Below are positions 1 to 9,288 of a stretch of 37,688 nt of DNA, piece by piece. The position numbers were made by a program, and so were the translations under genes. The DNA comes from Thioalkalivibrio sp. Lineage in GTDB: Bacteria; Pseudomonadota; Gammaproteobacteria; SpSt-1174. The stretch covers positions 1-37,688 of the forward strand of contig DSBO01000048.1 of assembly GCA_011046015.1 (NCBI GenBank). Direction: 5' to 3'. Below the pieces are notes generated by a model that searched no databases, was not told where the DNA came from, and worked only from the letters and a program-made list of their open reading frames with translations. The first letter of the stretch is position 1. Each line of letters begins with the position of its first letter.

Positions 1-2532
1 ATCGAGGACATCCAGGACCAGGTGGAGCTGGCGTTGATGCGCAACGGCCACCACAAGGTGGCGCGCGCCTACGTGCTCTACCGCGAACAGCGTGCCCTGG
101 AGCGCGCGGCCACGCGTGCCGACACCGCATCCGGCGGCGAGACGCCGACGTTGCACGTCCGGCTGGCGGACGGCGCCACGCGCCCGGTGGACCTGGCCCA
201 TATCGAGGTCCTGGTGGCCGAGGCCTGCGAAGGGCTCGATGGCGCGGACCGTGCGCGGCTGCTGGAGGAATGCCGCCGCAACCTGTTCGACGGCATGAGC
301 GAGGCCGACCTGGGCAATGCCCTGGTGATGAGCGCGCGGGTGCTCATCGAGCAGGACCCGCACTACTCACAGGCGGCGGCCCGTCTGCTGCTGAACCACC
401 TGCGCCACGAGGCGCTCGGTTTCCTGTCCGGCCATGCGGCCGACGGCACGCGGGCGGCCATGGCCGAGGCCTATCCCGAGTACTTCATGCGTTACCTCGC
501 ACGCGGTGTCGAGCTCGAGCTGCTCGACCCCGAACTGCGGCGCTTCGATCTCGCGCGCCTGGGACAGGCGCTGCGACCCGAACGCGACGAACAGTTCACC
601 TACCTCGGCCTGCAGACGCTCTATGACCGGTACTTCCTGCACAGCCGGGGTGGGCGCTTCGAGCTGCCCCAGGCCTTCTTCATGCGTGTGGCCATGGGCC
701 TGGCCATGCACGAGATCGATCGCGAGGCCCGTGCCATCGAGTTCTACGAGCTGCTCTCGTCCTTCGACTTCATGTGCTCCACGCCGACCCTGTTCAACGC
801 CGGCACCCTGCGGCCGCAGCTGTCGTCCTGCTATCTCACCACCGTGCCCGACGACCTGGAGGGCATCTACAACGCCATCCGCGACAATGCGCTGCTGTCC
901 AAGTTCGCCGGCGGGCTGGGTAACGACTGGACGCGGGTGCGCGGTCTGGGCGCCCACATCAAGGGTACCAACGGCAGCTCGCAGGGGGTGGTGCCGTTCA
1001 TGAAGGTCGCCAGCGACACGGCCGTGGCCGTGAACCAGGGTGGCAAGCGCAAGGGCGCGGTCTGTGCCTACCTGGAGACCTGGCACATCGACATCGAGGA
1101 GTTCCTCGAGCTGCGCAAGAACACGGGCGACGAGCGTCGCCGCACCCACGACATGAACACCGCCAACTGGATCCCCGACCTGTTCATGAAGCGCGTGGCC
1201 GAGGAGGGCGAGTGGAGTCTGTTCTCGCCCGACGAGGTGCCGGACCTGCACGACCTGTACGGTGCGGCATTCGAGGCGCGCTACTGCGAGTACGAGGACC
1301 GGGCCGCGCGCGGCGAGCTGCGGGTACACAAGCGGGTCAGGGCCGTGGACCTGTGGCGCAAGATGCTCGGCATGCTGTTCGAGACCGGGCATCCCTGGAT
1401 CACCTTCAAGGATCCCTGCAACCTGCGCTCGCCGCAGGGCCATGCAGGCGTCGTGCATTCGTCGAACCTGTGCACCGAGATCACCCTCAACACCGCCGAT
1501 GACGAGATTGCCGTGTGCAACCTCGGCAGCATCAACCTGGTGCGCCACATGAGCGACGGCGCACTCGATCACGACAAGCTGCGGCGCACCGTGCGCACCG
1601 CCATGCGCATGCTCGACAACGTCATCGACTACAACTTCTACAGCGTGCCGCAGGCGCGCCGCTCCAACCTGCGCCATCGCCCGGTGGGGCTGGGCCTGAT
1701 GGGATTCCAGGACGCGCTCTACCTCGCGCGCCTGCCCTATGCCTCCGAGGCGGCCGTGGACTTCGCCGACGCGTCCATGGAGGCCATCAGCTACTACGCC
1801 ATCGAGGCCTCCAGCGACCTGGCCGCCGAGCGCGGGCGCTACGCGAGCTTCGAGGGATCACTCTGGAGCCAGGGCGTGTTGCCCATCGATTCCATCGCGC
1901 GCCTGGCGGCAGAGCGCGGCGGCTACCTCGACGTGGACCGGGAGACGCGCCTGGACTGGGAGGCGCTGCGTGACCGTGTACGCAGCCAGGGTATGCGCAA
2001 TTCCAACACCATGGCCATCGCGCCCACCGCCACCATCGCCAACATCTGCGGCGTGTCGCAGTCCATCGAGCCCACGTACCAGAACCTGTTCGTCAAATCG
2101 AACCTCTCCGGCGAGTTCACCGTGGTCAACCCCTACCTGGTGCGCGACCTCAAGGCGCTCGGTCGCTGGGACGAGGTCATGATCAACGACCTCAAGTACT
2201 ACGACGGGTCGGTCGCCGCGATCGGCGCCGTGCCCGAAGAACTGCGTGCGCTCTATGCCACCGCCTTCGAGCTCGATCCGCGCTGGCTGGTCGAGGCCGC
2301 AGCGCGGCGGCAGAAGTGGCTGGACCAGGCCCAGTCCCTCAACCTCTACCTGGCCGAACCCTCGGGTCGCAAGCTCGACGCGCTGTACAAGCTCGCCTGG
2401 GTGCGTGGTCTGAAGACCACCTACTACCTGCGTTCCATGGGCGCGACCCACGTGGAAAAAACGGCCGGGCCCGTTGCCGAGGCGCCGACGGCCTGCTCGA
2501 TACTCGATCCCGATTGCGAGGCCTGCCAGTGA
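1..2532 (+). CDS. nrdA: Ribonucleoside-diphosphate reductase, class Ia large subunit (5' end cut by window)
   Basis: Reduces ribonucleoside diphosphates to deoxyribonucleotides together with the NrdB subunit encoded just downstream. The frame is open from base 1, so the true start and first ATP-cone lie outside the window; 843 residues are visible. The first about 35 residues look like the end of an ATP-cone, and residues about 45-130 (LHVRLADG, then RNLFDGM and LLLNHLR) look like a second cone-like region, as in the long Pseudomonas-type NrdA. Catalytic landmarks are all present: the SSCYLTTV cysteine (fragment residue 277), the NLCTE triad (N489, C491, E493), AVCNLGS (C506), the TYYLRS tyrosine pair (808-809) for radical transfer, and the C-terminal shuttle pair CEAC (839 and 842). 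nrdB follows after 28 bp, so the two are probably co-transcribed. Confidence 0.97.
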   Translation: MEDIQDQVELALMRNGHHKVARAYVLYREQRALERAATRADTASGGETPTLHVRLADGATRPVDLAHIEVLVAEACEGLDGADRARLLEECRRNLFDGMSEADLGNALVMSARVLIEQDPHYSQAAARLLLNHLRHEALGFLSGHAADGTRAAMAEAYPEYFMRYLARGVELELLDPELRRFDLARLGQALRPERDEQFTYLGLQTLYDRYFLHSRGGRFELPQAFFMRVAMGLAMHEIDREARAIEFYELLSSFDFMCSTPTLFNAGTLRPQLSSCYLTTVPDDLEGIYNAIRDNALLSKFAGGLGNDWTRVRGLGAHIKGTNGSSQGVVPFMKVASDTAVAVNQGGKRKGAVCAYLETWHIDIEEFLELRKNTGDERRRTHDMNTANWIPDLFMKRVAEEGEWSLFSPDEVPDLHDLYGAAFEARYCEYEDRAARGELRVHKRVRAVDLWRKMLGMLFETGHPWITFKDPCNLRSPQGHAGVVHSSNLCTEITLNTADDEIAVCNLGSINLVRHMSDGALDHDKLRRTVRTAMRMLDNVIDYNFYSVPQARRSNLRHRPVGLGLMGFQDALYLARLPYASEAAVDFADASMEAISYYAIEASSDLAAERGRYASFEGSLWSQGVLPIDSIARLAAERGGYLDVDRETRLDWEALRDRVRSQGMRNSNTMAIAPTATIANICGVSQSIEPTYQNLFVKSNLSGEFTVVNPYLVRDLKALGRWDEVMINDLKYYDGSVAAIGAVPEELRALYATAFELDPRWLVEAAARRQKWLDQAQSLNLYLAEPSGRKLDALYKLAWVRGLKTTYYLRSMGATHVEKTAGPVAEAPTACSILDPDCEACQ

Positions 2533-2560
2533 AGCCCCAACCGAACACGGAGACGCGAAC

Positions 2561-3679
2561 ATGCTGAACTGGGACGATCCGATCGCGGCCGTCACCGGCC
2601 GCGCGACACGGGAACCCCCGGCGACCGCTGCCGAGGACGACGGCCGGGCCACGGAGCCGACCGCCGAGGGGAGCCCGCGGCCGGTGAACGCCGAGGACAA
2701 GCGCGTGGTCAACGGCCTGACCGACATCAACCAGCTCGCGCCCTTCAAGTACCCGTGGGCGTGGAACTACTTCATCAATGCCAATCGCAACCACTGGACG
2801 CCGCTCGACATCAACATGGCCTCCGACGTGCACGACTATCACCATCGCCTGACGCTGGAGGAGCGGCACGTGTACGAGAACGTGCTCGCCTATCTCACCA
2901 CTTCCGACATCCTGGCCATGCGCAACATCGGCCTGGCGGTGATGGAGAAGATGAGTGCGCCGGAGCTGCAGATCTATCAGGCACGCCAGGTCTACGAGGA
3001 ATCCCTGCACACCTGGACCTACCAGCACTGCATCGAAACCCTCGGTCTGGACCAGCAGGAGATCTACAACCGCTACCGCGTGGTGCCCGAGATCCACGGC
3101 AAGATCCGCATCGCCAACCGCCGCCTGGAGTCGGTGATGCGCCCGGACATCGATCTCACCCGGCGCGACGACCTGATGGACTTCCTGCTGGCCTACATCT
3201 TCTTCGCCGGCGTGTTCGAGGGCTGCTGGTTCTACAACGGGTTCACGCCCATCTTCGCCCTGCAGCGCCGGGGGCTGATGAAGGGGAGCGCCGAGCAACT
3301 GCAGTACATCATGCGCGACGAGGTCATGCACGTGAGCTTCGGCATCCGGGTGGCGAAGCAGATCATGCTGGAGGAAAACATCCGGCCGGAGGCGCGCGCC
3401 ATGGAAGCGATGTGGGCGGAGGCCGAGGCGGCCGAGGCGGCCTATGCGCGTTACCTGCTGCCCGATCCGATCCTCGGCTACAGCGCCGACATGCACAGTG
3501 CTCAGTTCCGCTTCGTGGCCAACCGGCGTGCCCGCCAGCTCGGCCTGGACGAGCCGTTCCCGGGCGCCGAGAACGTGCTGCCCTGGCTGGACGAGCAGTC
3601 GAACCTGAGAAAGGAGAAGAACTTCTTCGAGACGCGGGTCACCGAGTACCAGGCCGGCGGGGCGCTCAGCTGGGACTAG
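2561..3679 (+). CDS. nrdB: Ribonucleoside-diphosphate reductase, class Ia small (radical) subunit
   Basis: Carries the di-iron/tyrosyl radical cofactor that starts catalysis in NrdA. The ATG at 2561 (MLNWDDP) has a GGAG about 10 bp upstream and gives 372 aa; the frame is open further upstream, but that part lies over the end of nrdA and looks non-coding. Residues about 10-50 are a low-complexity Ala/Pro/Glu stretch. The ligand motif E147-x-x-H150 is followed by the radical tyrosine Y154 (EESLHTWTY). The second ligand set is seen in FEGCWFYNG and RDEVMHVSFG (E-x-x-H). All match an active, tyrosine-containing class Ia protein. The stop overlaps the hemY stop on the other strand by 4 bp, with no obvious terminator between them. 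Confidence 0.97.
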   Translation: MLNWDDPIAAVTGRATREPPATAAEDDGRATEPTAEGSPRPVNAEDKRVVNGLTDINQLAPFKYPWAWNYFINANRNHWTPLDINMASDVHDYHHRLTLEERHVYENVLAYLTTSDILAMRNIGLAVMEKMSAPELQIYQARQVYEESLHTWTYQHCIETLGLDQQEIYNRYRVVPEIHGKIRIANRRLESVMRPDIDLTRRDDLMDFLLAYIFFAGVFEGCWFYNGFTPIFALQRRGLMKGSAEQLQYIMRDEVMHVSFGIRVAKQIMLEENIRPEARAMEAMWAEAEAAEAAYARYLLPDPILGYSADMHSAQFRFVANRRARQLGLDEPFPGAENVLPWLDEQSNLRKEKNFFETRVTEYQAGGALSWD

Positions 3680-4959
3680 ACCGGGTGGATGTCCGGCAGG
3701 TCCTGCTCCTCGCCTTCCTCGCGGGGGCGTGGCAGGGCCTCACGGCGCGGGGCCGTCAGGCGGGGCGGCTCGGTGTGGCCGGTGACGGCCAGCTCCAGCC
3801 CGGCGCGGTAGTAAGCGTCGGCGTGCTCGGGCTCCTTGAGCGTGGCCGACAGGCGCGCAAGCTCGTAATAGGTCTCGGCCTGAGGGCCGATGGCCAGGCT
3901 CGCGTCGAGGTAGGCGCGGGCCTTGCCCCAGAGCTGGGCCTGCAGGGCAAGCCGGCCGAGTGTAAGCAGCAGCGTGGCATCCTCGCCGTGCCGCTGTACC
4001 CAGCCTTCCGCCTCGCGCAGGGTACGGTCGGGGCGGTCGAACTGCACGCGCCCGTAGAGGCGCACCAGTTCGTCGTCCCAGCCCTTCGCGAGCGTGGACT
4101 TGAGCACGTTGCCGGCGGCCTCGTGATCCTCCAGCTCGATCAGGGCGCGGGCATAATGGGCGATAAGGTCCGGACGCTGGCGGGAGTCGCGCGGCAGCTG
4201 TTTCCAGATATTGACCAGCGTGGCGCGGTTGCCGTCGTGGGCGGCGGCCAGCAGTTCGGCCTCGACGGCCACCGTCTCGAAGCGCTCGAGTTCCTGCTCC
4301 TCGAACAGCTTGCGTCGACGCAGGGTGGGCAGCAGCTCCATCAGTCCCTGCCAGTCCTCGAGCTTGAGATAGAGCCGGGCCAGCAGGCGCAGGGCGTAGC
4401 CGTGGCGTGGCGCCACGTGCTTGAGGTGATTCAGCGTGGCGAGTGCCGGTTCGAGCTGGTCGTGGGCGAGTTGCAGCTCGGCCTGGGTGAGGCTCACGGC
4501 GACGTCGGCCCTGGCGTCGCTCTCGATCGCCCAGCGCAGGTAGTCATCGCGTCGGTCATAGGCGCCCTGGAGCTGCGCGGCGCGGGCGGCGGATAGGTAG
4601 TTGAGCAGGGGGGTGTCGCTACGCCGGGCACTGCGGATGAGCAGGCGTTCGGCCTTGGCGAAACGCCCTTCGGCCATCTCGATGAGGCCTCGTACCAGGC
4701 CCTTGCGGTCACGATCAGCCAGACGGCGCCGGTTCATCTCGCGCAGCTGGCCGGGTAGCTGCCACAGGCTGACGAGGAAGCGCACCAGCACGTACAGGGC
4801 GACCAGACCCGCCACCGTGAGCGGCAGGAAATACTGCATCGGCATCTCGACGCTGCGGTTGCCGTAGGCGAAGAGCACGAAGCCCTGTTCGGTCAGGAAG
4901 GCGTGCGTGAACACGGCTGTGGCCAGCGCCAGCAGCAGGGCGATGAACAGCGCCTTCAT
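3676..4959 (-). CDS. hemY: HemY-type inner-membrane TPR protein of haem biosynthesis cluster
   Basis: A 427-aa protein matching the gammaproteobacterial HemY family (not the protoporphyrinogen oxidase also called HemY). Two N-terminal membrane segments are visible (about residues 1-20 and 43-67), followed by the characteristic basic stretch PGQLREMNRRRLADRDRKG and then an alpha-helical, tetratricopeptide-like domain to the C-terminus. It is last in the hemC-hemD-hemX-hemY run and its ATG overlaps the hemX stop by 4 bp (ATGA), which indicates translational coupling. The exact role of the family is unsettled; a scaffold or quality-control role for haem enzymes at the membrane has been proposed. 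Family assignment is firm, function is not. Confidence 0.92.
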   Translation of the reverse strand: MKALFIALLLALATAVFTHAFLTEQGFVLFAYGNRSVEMPMQYFLPLTVAGLVALYVLVRFLVSLWQLPGQLREMNRRRLADRDRKGLVRGLIEMAEGRFAKAERLLIRSARRSDTPLLNYLSAARAAQLQGAYDRRDDYLRWAIESDARADVAVSLTQAELQLAHDQLEPALATLNHLKHVAPRHGYALRLLARLYLKLEDWQGLMELLPTLRRRKLFEEQELERFETVAVEAELLAAAHDGNRATLVNIWKQLPRDSRQRPDLIAHYARALIELEDHEAAGNVLKSTLAKGWDDELVRLYGRVQFDRPDRTLREAEGWVQRHGEDATLLLTLGRLALQAQLWGKARAYLDASLAIGPQAETYYELARLSATLKEPEHADAYYRAGLELAVTGHTEPPRLTAPRREALPRPREEGEEQDLPDIHPV

Positions 4960-6134
4960 TGCGCGGGCACCTCGTCAGCCGGCTTCGGGGCGCCCGGGCG
5001 GCGGTTGAGTTCATGCAGCTTGTCGAGCGAGGCCGTCAGTTCCGGCAGTGCGGGACGCAGGTTGACGGCGTCCAGTGCCTCGAGTTCGGCGGCCAGCGTG
5101 GCGGCGTGCTCGCCGTCGAACTTCGCAGTGAGCCACTCGCGCGCAGCGCGGAGCTGGCGGTGGTATTCGGCGTCGTCCTGGCGCAGCACGGCGATGCGGG
5201 CGGCCTCCAGGCGCAGCCGCAGCAGCTGGTTGAGGTGCAGCTCGGTCTCGGTGTCCGGCAGGGCCTTCACCGGATCCGGGTACTCGCGATAGGTGATGTG
5301 CTCGCTGAAGGCGTTCCACACGTGTCGGGCAAGCCCGGCAGCGGTCTTCTGCTCCTCCTCGGGTACCTCCACGGTGAGCTCGCGCGCCACCGTTTCCTGC
5401 TCGGGCAGCTGCAGCGGCATGGGTTTCAGGTGCGTGGCCATACGGTCCAGGCGCAGGGCGACGCCCACGAGATCGGGCCGTTCGAAGTCCTTGAGCATCT
5501 GGACCTCGTCGGCCAGCAGCTCGCGCACGGGCAGCAGCTTGGGATCGGCCAGGTCGCGCACGCGCCGGTCGGCGGCCTCGAGTGCGGCGATGGCGCCGTC
5601 GAAGTCGCGCATCAGGCGCAGCCGCTGGTTGGCGATCTGTATGAGGTACTCGATCTCGGCGATCATCCAGTCACGCTGATCGCGCATGGATACCTCGTGC
5701 AGGGTGCCGACGGTGTCCTTGAGGTGTTCGATCTCGCGGCCGCGGGCGTCGCCGGCGCTTCGCAGGGCGCGGCCCTGTTCGGCGAGTTCCCGGCGCAGCG
5801 CGGCCACCTGGGCGGAGGCGTCGAGGCCGGCGATACGCTCCTCGAGGGCGGCGAGGGCGTCGGCCTGGCGCGTGTCCTCCGTGCGTTGCTGCTGCCAGGC
5901 CCACCAGCCCGCGCCGATGCCGCCGCCCCCGGTGGCCAGTGCGAGCAGTGCGATTGCCCAGGCGCCAACAATGGCGGCGTTCCGGCTTCTTGCCGGGGCC
6001 ACGTCACGCTCCTCCACCGGCTCGGCGATGACTTCCTCGACCTCAACCTCCTCGGTACCGGTCGTGTTGTCGGCGGTCCCGGCGTCGGTCGAGGCCTCCC
6101 CGGGGTTCTCGTCGCGCTTGTCGTCGTTATTCAT
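4956..6134 (-). CDS. hemX: HemX-like membrane-anchored protein
   Basis: 392 aa. An acidic N-terminal tail (about residues 1-45, rich in Glu/Asp/Thr) precedes one membrane segment (about 53-80, Ala/Gly rich and ending GWWAW). A predicted coiled coil follows (about 85-130), then a long helical domain with the family signatures LIQIANQRLRLMRD and LNQLLRLRLEAARIAVL. It has no methyltransferase motifs, so the common label uroporphyrin-III C-methyltransferase is not supported for this family. Its start overlaps the end of hemD by 8 bp and its stop overlaps hemY. The context implies a role accompanying tetrapyrrole synthesis, but the biochemical function is unknown. Confidence 0.9.
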   Translation of the reverse strand: MNNDDKRDENPGEASTDAGTADNTTGTEEVEVEEVIAEPVEERDVAPARSRNAAIVGAWAIALLALATGGGGIGAGWWAWQQQRTEDTRQADALAALEERIAGLDASAQVAALRRELAEQGRALRSAGDARGREIEHLKDTVGTLHEVSMRDQRDWMIAEIEYLIQIANQRLRLMRDFDGAIAALEAADRRVRDLADPKLLPVRELLADEVQMLKDFERPDLVGVALRLDRMATHLKPMPLQLPEQETVARELTVEVPEEEQKTAAGLARHVWNAFSEHITYREYPDPVKALPDTETELHLNQLLRLRLEAARIAVLRQDDAEYHRQLRAAREWLTAKFDGEHAATLAAELEALDAVNLRPALPELTASLDKLHELNRRPGAPKPADEVPAQ

Positions 6135-6939
6135 GCTCGGCTTTCCGGTTGCGCGCCCAGTGAAGCAGCGCCTCCATCATGGCTTCGTCGCTGGGGTCGG
6201 CCGCGACTTCGGGTTCGACCTTGAAGCCCAGCTCGTGCGCCGTCTCCAGCATGCGCTCGCCGCCCACGATCAGCGGCGTGCTGCGCAGCCACATCTGTCC
6301 CAGTTTTCCTACCATATCAAACAGGTTGCGCAAGCCCTCGGAACTGGTCACCAGAATGACATCGAGCTCGTTGCGCGACCAGAGGTAGAGGATCTCGCCA
6401 TTGTCGGTATCGGGCCGGCCCCGTCGGTAGGCGTTGGCGTACTCGACGATGGCGCCTCGCGCCCTGAGGGTGTCGCCCAGCATCTCGCGCCCGCCGTCGC
6501 CGCGGAAGATCACGACCCGCTTGCCGCCCACGTCCTGCATCTCGGGCAGCTCGAGCAGGGCCTCGCTGTCGAAGCGCTTGTTGGGGTAAATGTCAGCGAT
6601 GCGACCGAAGCCCTTTAGCTCCTGTGCCGATTTGCGCCCAATTGCCGCGATCTTCGTCGACTCGGGGAACGCCCGACGCGAGCGAATCAGGTTCATTGCC
6701 TTGCGCACGGCGTTGGGACTGATGAACACGGCGATGTCGAACTCCTCCAGCCGGTCGATGAGTTCCAGCAGGGGCTTGCTGTCATTGGGCTCGAGGATCT
6801 CCAGCACCGGAAAGCGCACCGCCCGCCCGCCGGCCGCCTCGATCTGGGCGCAGAGGGCATCGGCCTGGTGGGCAGGGCGGGTGATCACCACCTTGAGGTG
6901 GCTCAGCGCCAGTTCGTCGGTGCGGGTTTCGGGCTGCAT
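6127..6939 (-). CDS. hemD: Uroporphyrinogen-III synthase
   Basis: 270 aa, the usual length. HemD closes and isomerises the linear hydroxymethylbilane made by HemC into uroporphyrinogen III, the precursor of haem, sirohaem and cobalamin. The family is poorly conserved, but the bilobed pattern is visible: VVITRPAHQADALCAQIEAAGGRAVRFP near the N-terminus, FISPNAVRKAM, AIGRKSAQELK, and DVILVTSSEGLRNLFD in the second lobe. It lies 49 bp downstream of hemC and overlaps hemX. The ATG at 6939 gives an N-terminus about 15 residues longer than the core fold (LKVVITRP), so the real start could be slightly internal. Confidence 0.94.
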   Translation of the reverse strand: MQPETRTDELALSHLKVVITRPAHQADALCAQIEAAGGRAVRFPVLEILEPNDSKPLLELIDRLEEFDIAVFISPNAVRKAMNLIRSRRAFPESTKIAAIGRKSAQELKGFGRIADIYPNKRFDSEALLELPEMQDVGGKRVVIFRGDGGREMLGDTLRARGAIVEYANAYRRGRPDTDNGEILYLWSRNELDVILVTSSEGLRNLFDMVGKLGQMWLRSTPLIVGGERMLETAHELGFKVEPEVAADPSDEAMMEALLHWARNRKAEHE

Positions 6940-6988
6940 GGGATTATTCTAGTGACTGTAGTCGACAATGCGTGGGGTATGGGTGCCG

Positions 6989-7927
6989 TCAGGCATCCGG
7001 GCCCAGGCCCAGGGCCCTGAGGACGTCATGGGCGCCCTGCGAAAGCAGGTCTTCAGCCACCGTCAGCCCAATGGCCGCGGCGTCGGCGCGCGCGCCGCGT
7101 GCCTCGGCACGGAAGATCTGCCTGCCATCGGGCGAGCCGACGAGGCCGCGCAGCCACAGGTCGTCACCGTCCAGCAGGGCGTAGCCGGCGATGGGCACCT
7201 GGCAGCCGCCGTTGAGGCGGTGGTTCATGGCCCGCTCGGCCGTCACGCGGTCGGTCGTGTCGGCGTCGCCCAGCGGCGCGAGCAGGTCCTTCACCCGGTT
7301 GTCATCGTCGCGGCATTCGATGCCAATGGCACCCTGGCCCACGGCCGGCAGGCTTTCTTCCGGGGTGAGGATGGCGGTGATGCGCTCGTGGAACTCCAGG
7401 CGCTTGAGGCCGGCGGCGGCGAGGATGATGGCGCCGTATTCTCCCTCGTCCAGTTTGCGCAGGCGGGTGTTCACGTTACCGCGCAGGAAGCGGATCTCGA
7501 GGTGCGGGTAGCGCGCCATGAGCTGGCACTGTCGGCGCAGGCTGGAGGTGCCGACCACCGCGCCCTCCGGCAGGTCCTCGGGCCGGGCGTAGCGGTTGGA
7601 GACATAGGCGTCGTGCGGATCCTCGCGCTCCATGATGACCGGCAGCGCGAAGCCCGCGGGCAGCTCCATGGGCACGTCCTTCATCGAGTGCACGGCGATG
7701 TCGGCGCGCCCCTCGATCATGCCCTGCTCCAGTTCTTTCACGAACAGGCCCTTGCCGCCGATCTTCGACAGCGGGCTGTCCAGCAACTGATCGCCCCGGG
7801 TGGTCATGCTCACCAGTTCGACCTCCAGGCCCGCGTGCAAGGCCCTGAGCCGGCGCGCGACCTCCTCGGCCTGCCAGACGGCCAGTGGGCTGCTGCGGGT
7901 GGCGATGCGGAGGATCTGCTGGGACAT
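6989..7927 (-). CDS. hemC: Porphobilinogen deaminase (hydroxymethylbilane synthase)
   Basis: 312 aa, typical length. It polymerises four porphobilinogen units into hydroxymethylbilane on a covalently bound dipyrromethane cofactor. The cofactor cysteine is C242 in [14 protein letters not shown] and the catalytic aspartate is D84 in HSMKDVP, both at the same numbers as in E. coli. Other signatures are [15 protein letters not shown] at the N-terminus and [11 protein letters not shown]. It is the first hem gene of the run and sits 98 bp downstream of the small lipoprotein gene, so it may have its own promoter or be read through from algZ-algR. Haem and sirohaem demand would be high in a cytochrome-rich sulfur oxidiser (inference). 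Confidence 0.98.
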   Translation of the reverse strand: MSQQILRIATRSSPLAVWQAEEVARRLRALHAGLEVELVSMTTRGDQLLDSPLSKIGGKGLFVKELEQGMIEGRADIAVHSMKDVPMELPAGFALPVIMEREDPHDAYVSNRYARPEDLPEGAVVGTSSLRRQCQLMARYPHLEIRFLRGNVNTRLRKLDEGEYGAIILAAAGLKRLEFHERITAILTPEESLPAVGQGAIGIECRDDDNRVKDLLAPLGDADTTDRVTAERAMNHRLNGGCQVPIAGYALLDGDDLWLRGLVGSPDGRQIFRAEARGARADAAAIGLTVAEDLLSQGAHDVLRALGLGPDA

Positions 7928-8025
7928 GTGACTCCCGGTCGGGCTGTTGTGAGTGAAGGCAGAACTTTACGGGAAATGGCGCTGGATGGCCACTTGCGCC
8001 CGCCCCCCCGGGCCCTGTCGACGGC

Positions 8026-8544
8026 CTAGTAACGCACCTCGTTGACCCGGTACACGCGGTCCGGCGGGCCGAGCACGTCGATCAGCTGTTCGCGGGTCAG
8101 CGGCAGCGTGTAGAAGCGCTGTCCGTCGGCGGAACCGATCACCGGAAAGCTCCGCCCGCCGCAGTGCGAACAGAGGCTCAGGCGGGTCAGGCGCCCGTTG
8201 CCAAAGGCCAGGAAATAGCCACCACCTGCGTAGGCGTTGGCCATCAGCGCCTGGCGGTTGAGGCGTTCGGGCCATTGCGGTGGGGGTGCGAAGGCGGGCA
8301 GGCGTGGCGCCACGACGGCGGGGGTCAGTTCATCCAGTGCCAGGGCCCGATCCCCGAGTCGGATGTGAAAGTTGGCCGGTGGTGGTACATCGTCTTCCAA
8401 GTCGAGGCGCAGCAGGTAGTACTGGTAGGTCTCTTCGCCCTCCAGGCGTTCCCCGAAGGCCACTGCCGCCCCTTTTTCGAAGCGGCTGACGTCGGCGCAG
8501 CCGCCAAGCGCTGCCAGCATCACCAGCAACAGGAGAGGGCGCAC
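8026..8544 (-). CDS. Hypothetical lipoprotein with a CSHCGG motif
   Basis: 172 aa starting with GTG at 8544, only 5 bp after the upstream response-regulator stop, so it belongs to that operon. The N-terminus is a clear lipoprotein signal (MRPLLLLVMLAALGGC, lipobox LGGC), so the mature protein should start at Cys15. The rest is soluble and Pro-rich in the middle (FAPPPQW). A short CSHCGG motif around residue 125 could be a disulfide or a metal/haem contact. I do not recognise the family. Its place between algR-like and hemC genes is where no lipoprotein sits in the Pseudomonas arrangement. Envelope location is well supported; function is unknown. Confidence 0.8.
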   Translation of the reverse strand: MRPLLLLVMLAALGGCADVSRFEKGAAVAFGERLEGEETYQYYLLRLDLEDDVPPPANFHIRLGDRALALDELTPAVVAPRLPAFAPPPQWPERLNRQALMANAYAGGGYFLAFGNGRLTRLSLCSHCGGRSFPVIGSADGQRFYTLPLTREQLIDVLGPPDRVYRVNEVRY

Positions 8545-8549
8545 GGGCT

Positions 8550-9284
8550 TTAGCGGGACTTGAGGAAGCGCCGTACCTCGGCGACGTGGCGGCGGCTGAT
8601 CTCGAGACGATCGTCGATGCCCTTCATGGCGATCATGAAGCGGCCCTCGGGTGACTTTTCCATGCCGCCGGCGAAGCGGCGCTGTACCAGGGCGTTGCGG
8701 TGTACGCGCAGGAAGCGCTCGCCGAACTCTTCCTCCAGCGACTTGAGCGGCTCCTCGATGATGACCTCGCCATCGGTGTGGCGCACGGTGACGTACTTCT
8801 GGTCGGCCAGGAAGTAGATGATGTTGTCCACCGGAATGAGTTCGAGGTTGCCGCGAAAGCGCGCGCAGATGTGGGTGCGGGCCTGATCCTCCTCGACCTC
8901 CTCGCCCAGGGCGGCGAGCTGGGCACGGGTGGGCGTGCGGGCGGCCGCCAGGGCATCGAGCAGGTGCTGCTTGCGGATAGGCTTGACCAGGTAGCCGGCG
9001 GCATGGGCCCGGAAAGCCTCCAGGGCGTGCTCCTCGAAGGCAGTGGTGAAGATAACGGCGGGCGGCGCCTCCAGGCCGGCGAGGTGGCGCGCCGCCTCGA
9101 TACCGTCCATGCCGGGCATGCGCACGTCCATGAGTACGATGTCCGGGTGCGCATGGTCGGCCTCGCGCAGGGCCTCGGTGCCGTTGGCGGCCTCGGCACA
9201 GACGCCGAAGTCCGGCAGTTCGTCGATCAGGCTGCGCAGCCGGTCGCGCGCGGGTTTCTCGTCGTCGACAATCAGGACCTTCAT
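8550..9284 (-). CDS. algR: LytTR-family response regulator, AlgR-like
   Basis: 244 aa from the ATG at 9284 (MKVLIVDDEKPARDRLR); longer upstream starts would run into the kinase gene. Residues 1-120 form a receiver domain with acidic pocket D7-D8, phosphoacceptor D53 (LMDVRMPGMDG) and the conserved lysine in YLVKPI. Residues about 140-240 form a LytTR DNA-binding domain (IIYFLADQKYVTVRHTDGE, FLRVHRNALV). It starts 4 bp after the kinase stop, so the two form an operon. In Pseudomonas the equivalent pair AlgZ/AlgR controls alginate and type IV pilus genes; the targets here are unknown. The symbol rests on family plus synteny with argH and hemC. Confidence 0.9.
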   Translation of the reverse strand: MKVLIVDDEKPARDRLRSLIDELPDFGVCAEAANGTEALREADHAHPDIVLMDVRMPGMDGIEAARHLAGLEAPPAVIFTTAFEEHALEAFRAHAAGYLVKPIRKQHLLDALAAARTPTRAQLAALGEEVEEDQARTHICARFRGNLELIPVDNIIYFLADQKYVTVRHTDGEVIIEEPLKSLEEEFGERFLRVHRNALVQRRFAGGMEKSPEGRFMIAMKGIDDRLEISRRHVAEVRRFLKSR

Positions 9285-9288
9285 GGTC

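Noticed and set aside
2755-4596. 613-codon open frame on the plus strand across nrdB and hemY
   Set aside because: It is in a shifted frame of nrdB, then antisense to hemY, with Arg/Gly/Ala-biased composition and no family resemblance.
4956-6134. HemX as a uroporphyrinogen-III methyltransferase
   Set aside because: There are no SAM-binding motifs; the protein is an acidic tail, one membrane helix and a helical domain, so the enzymatic label is not supported.
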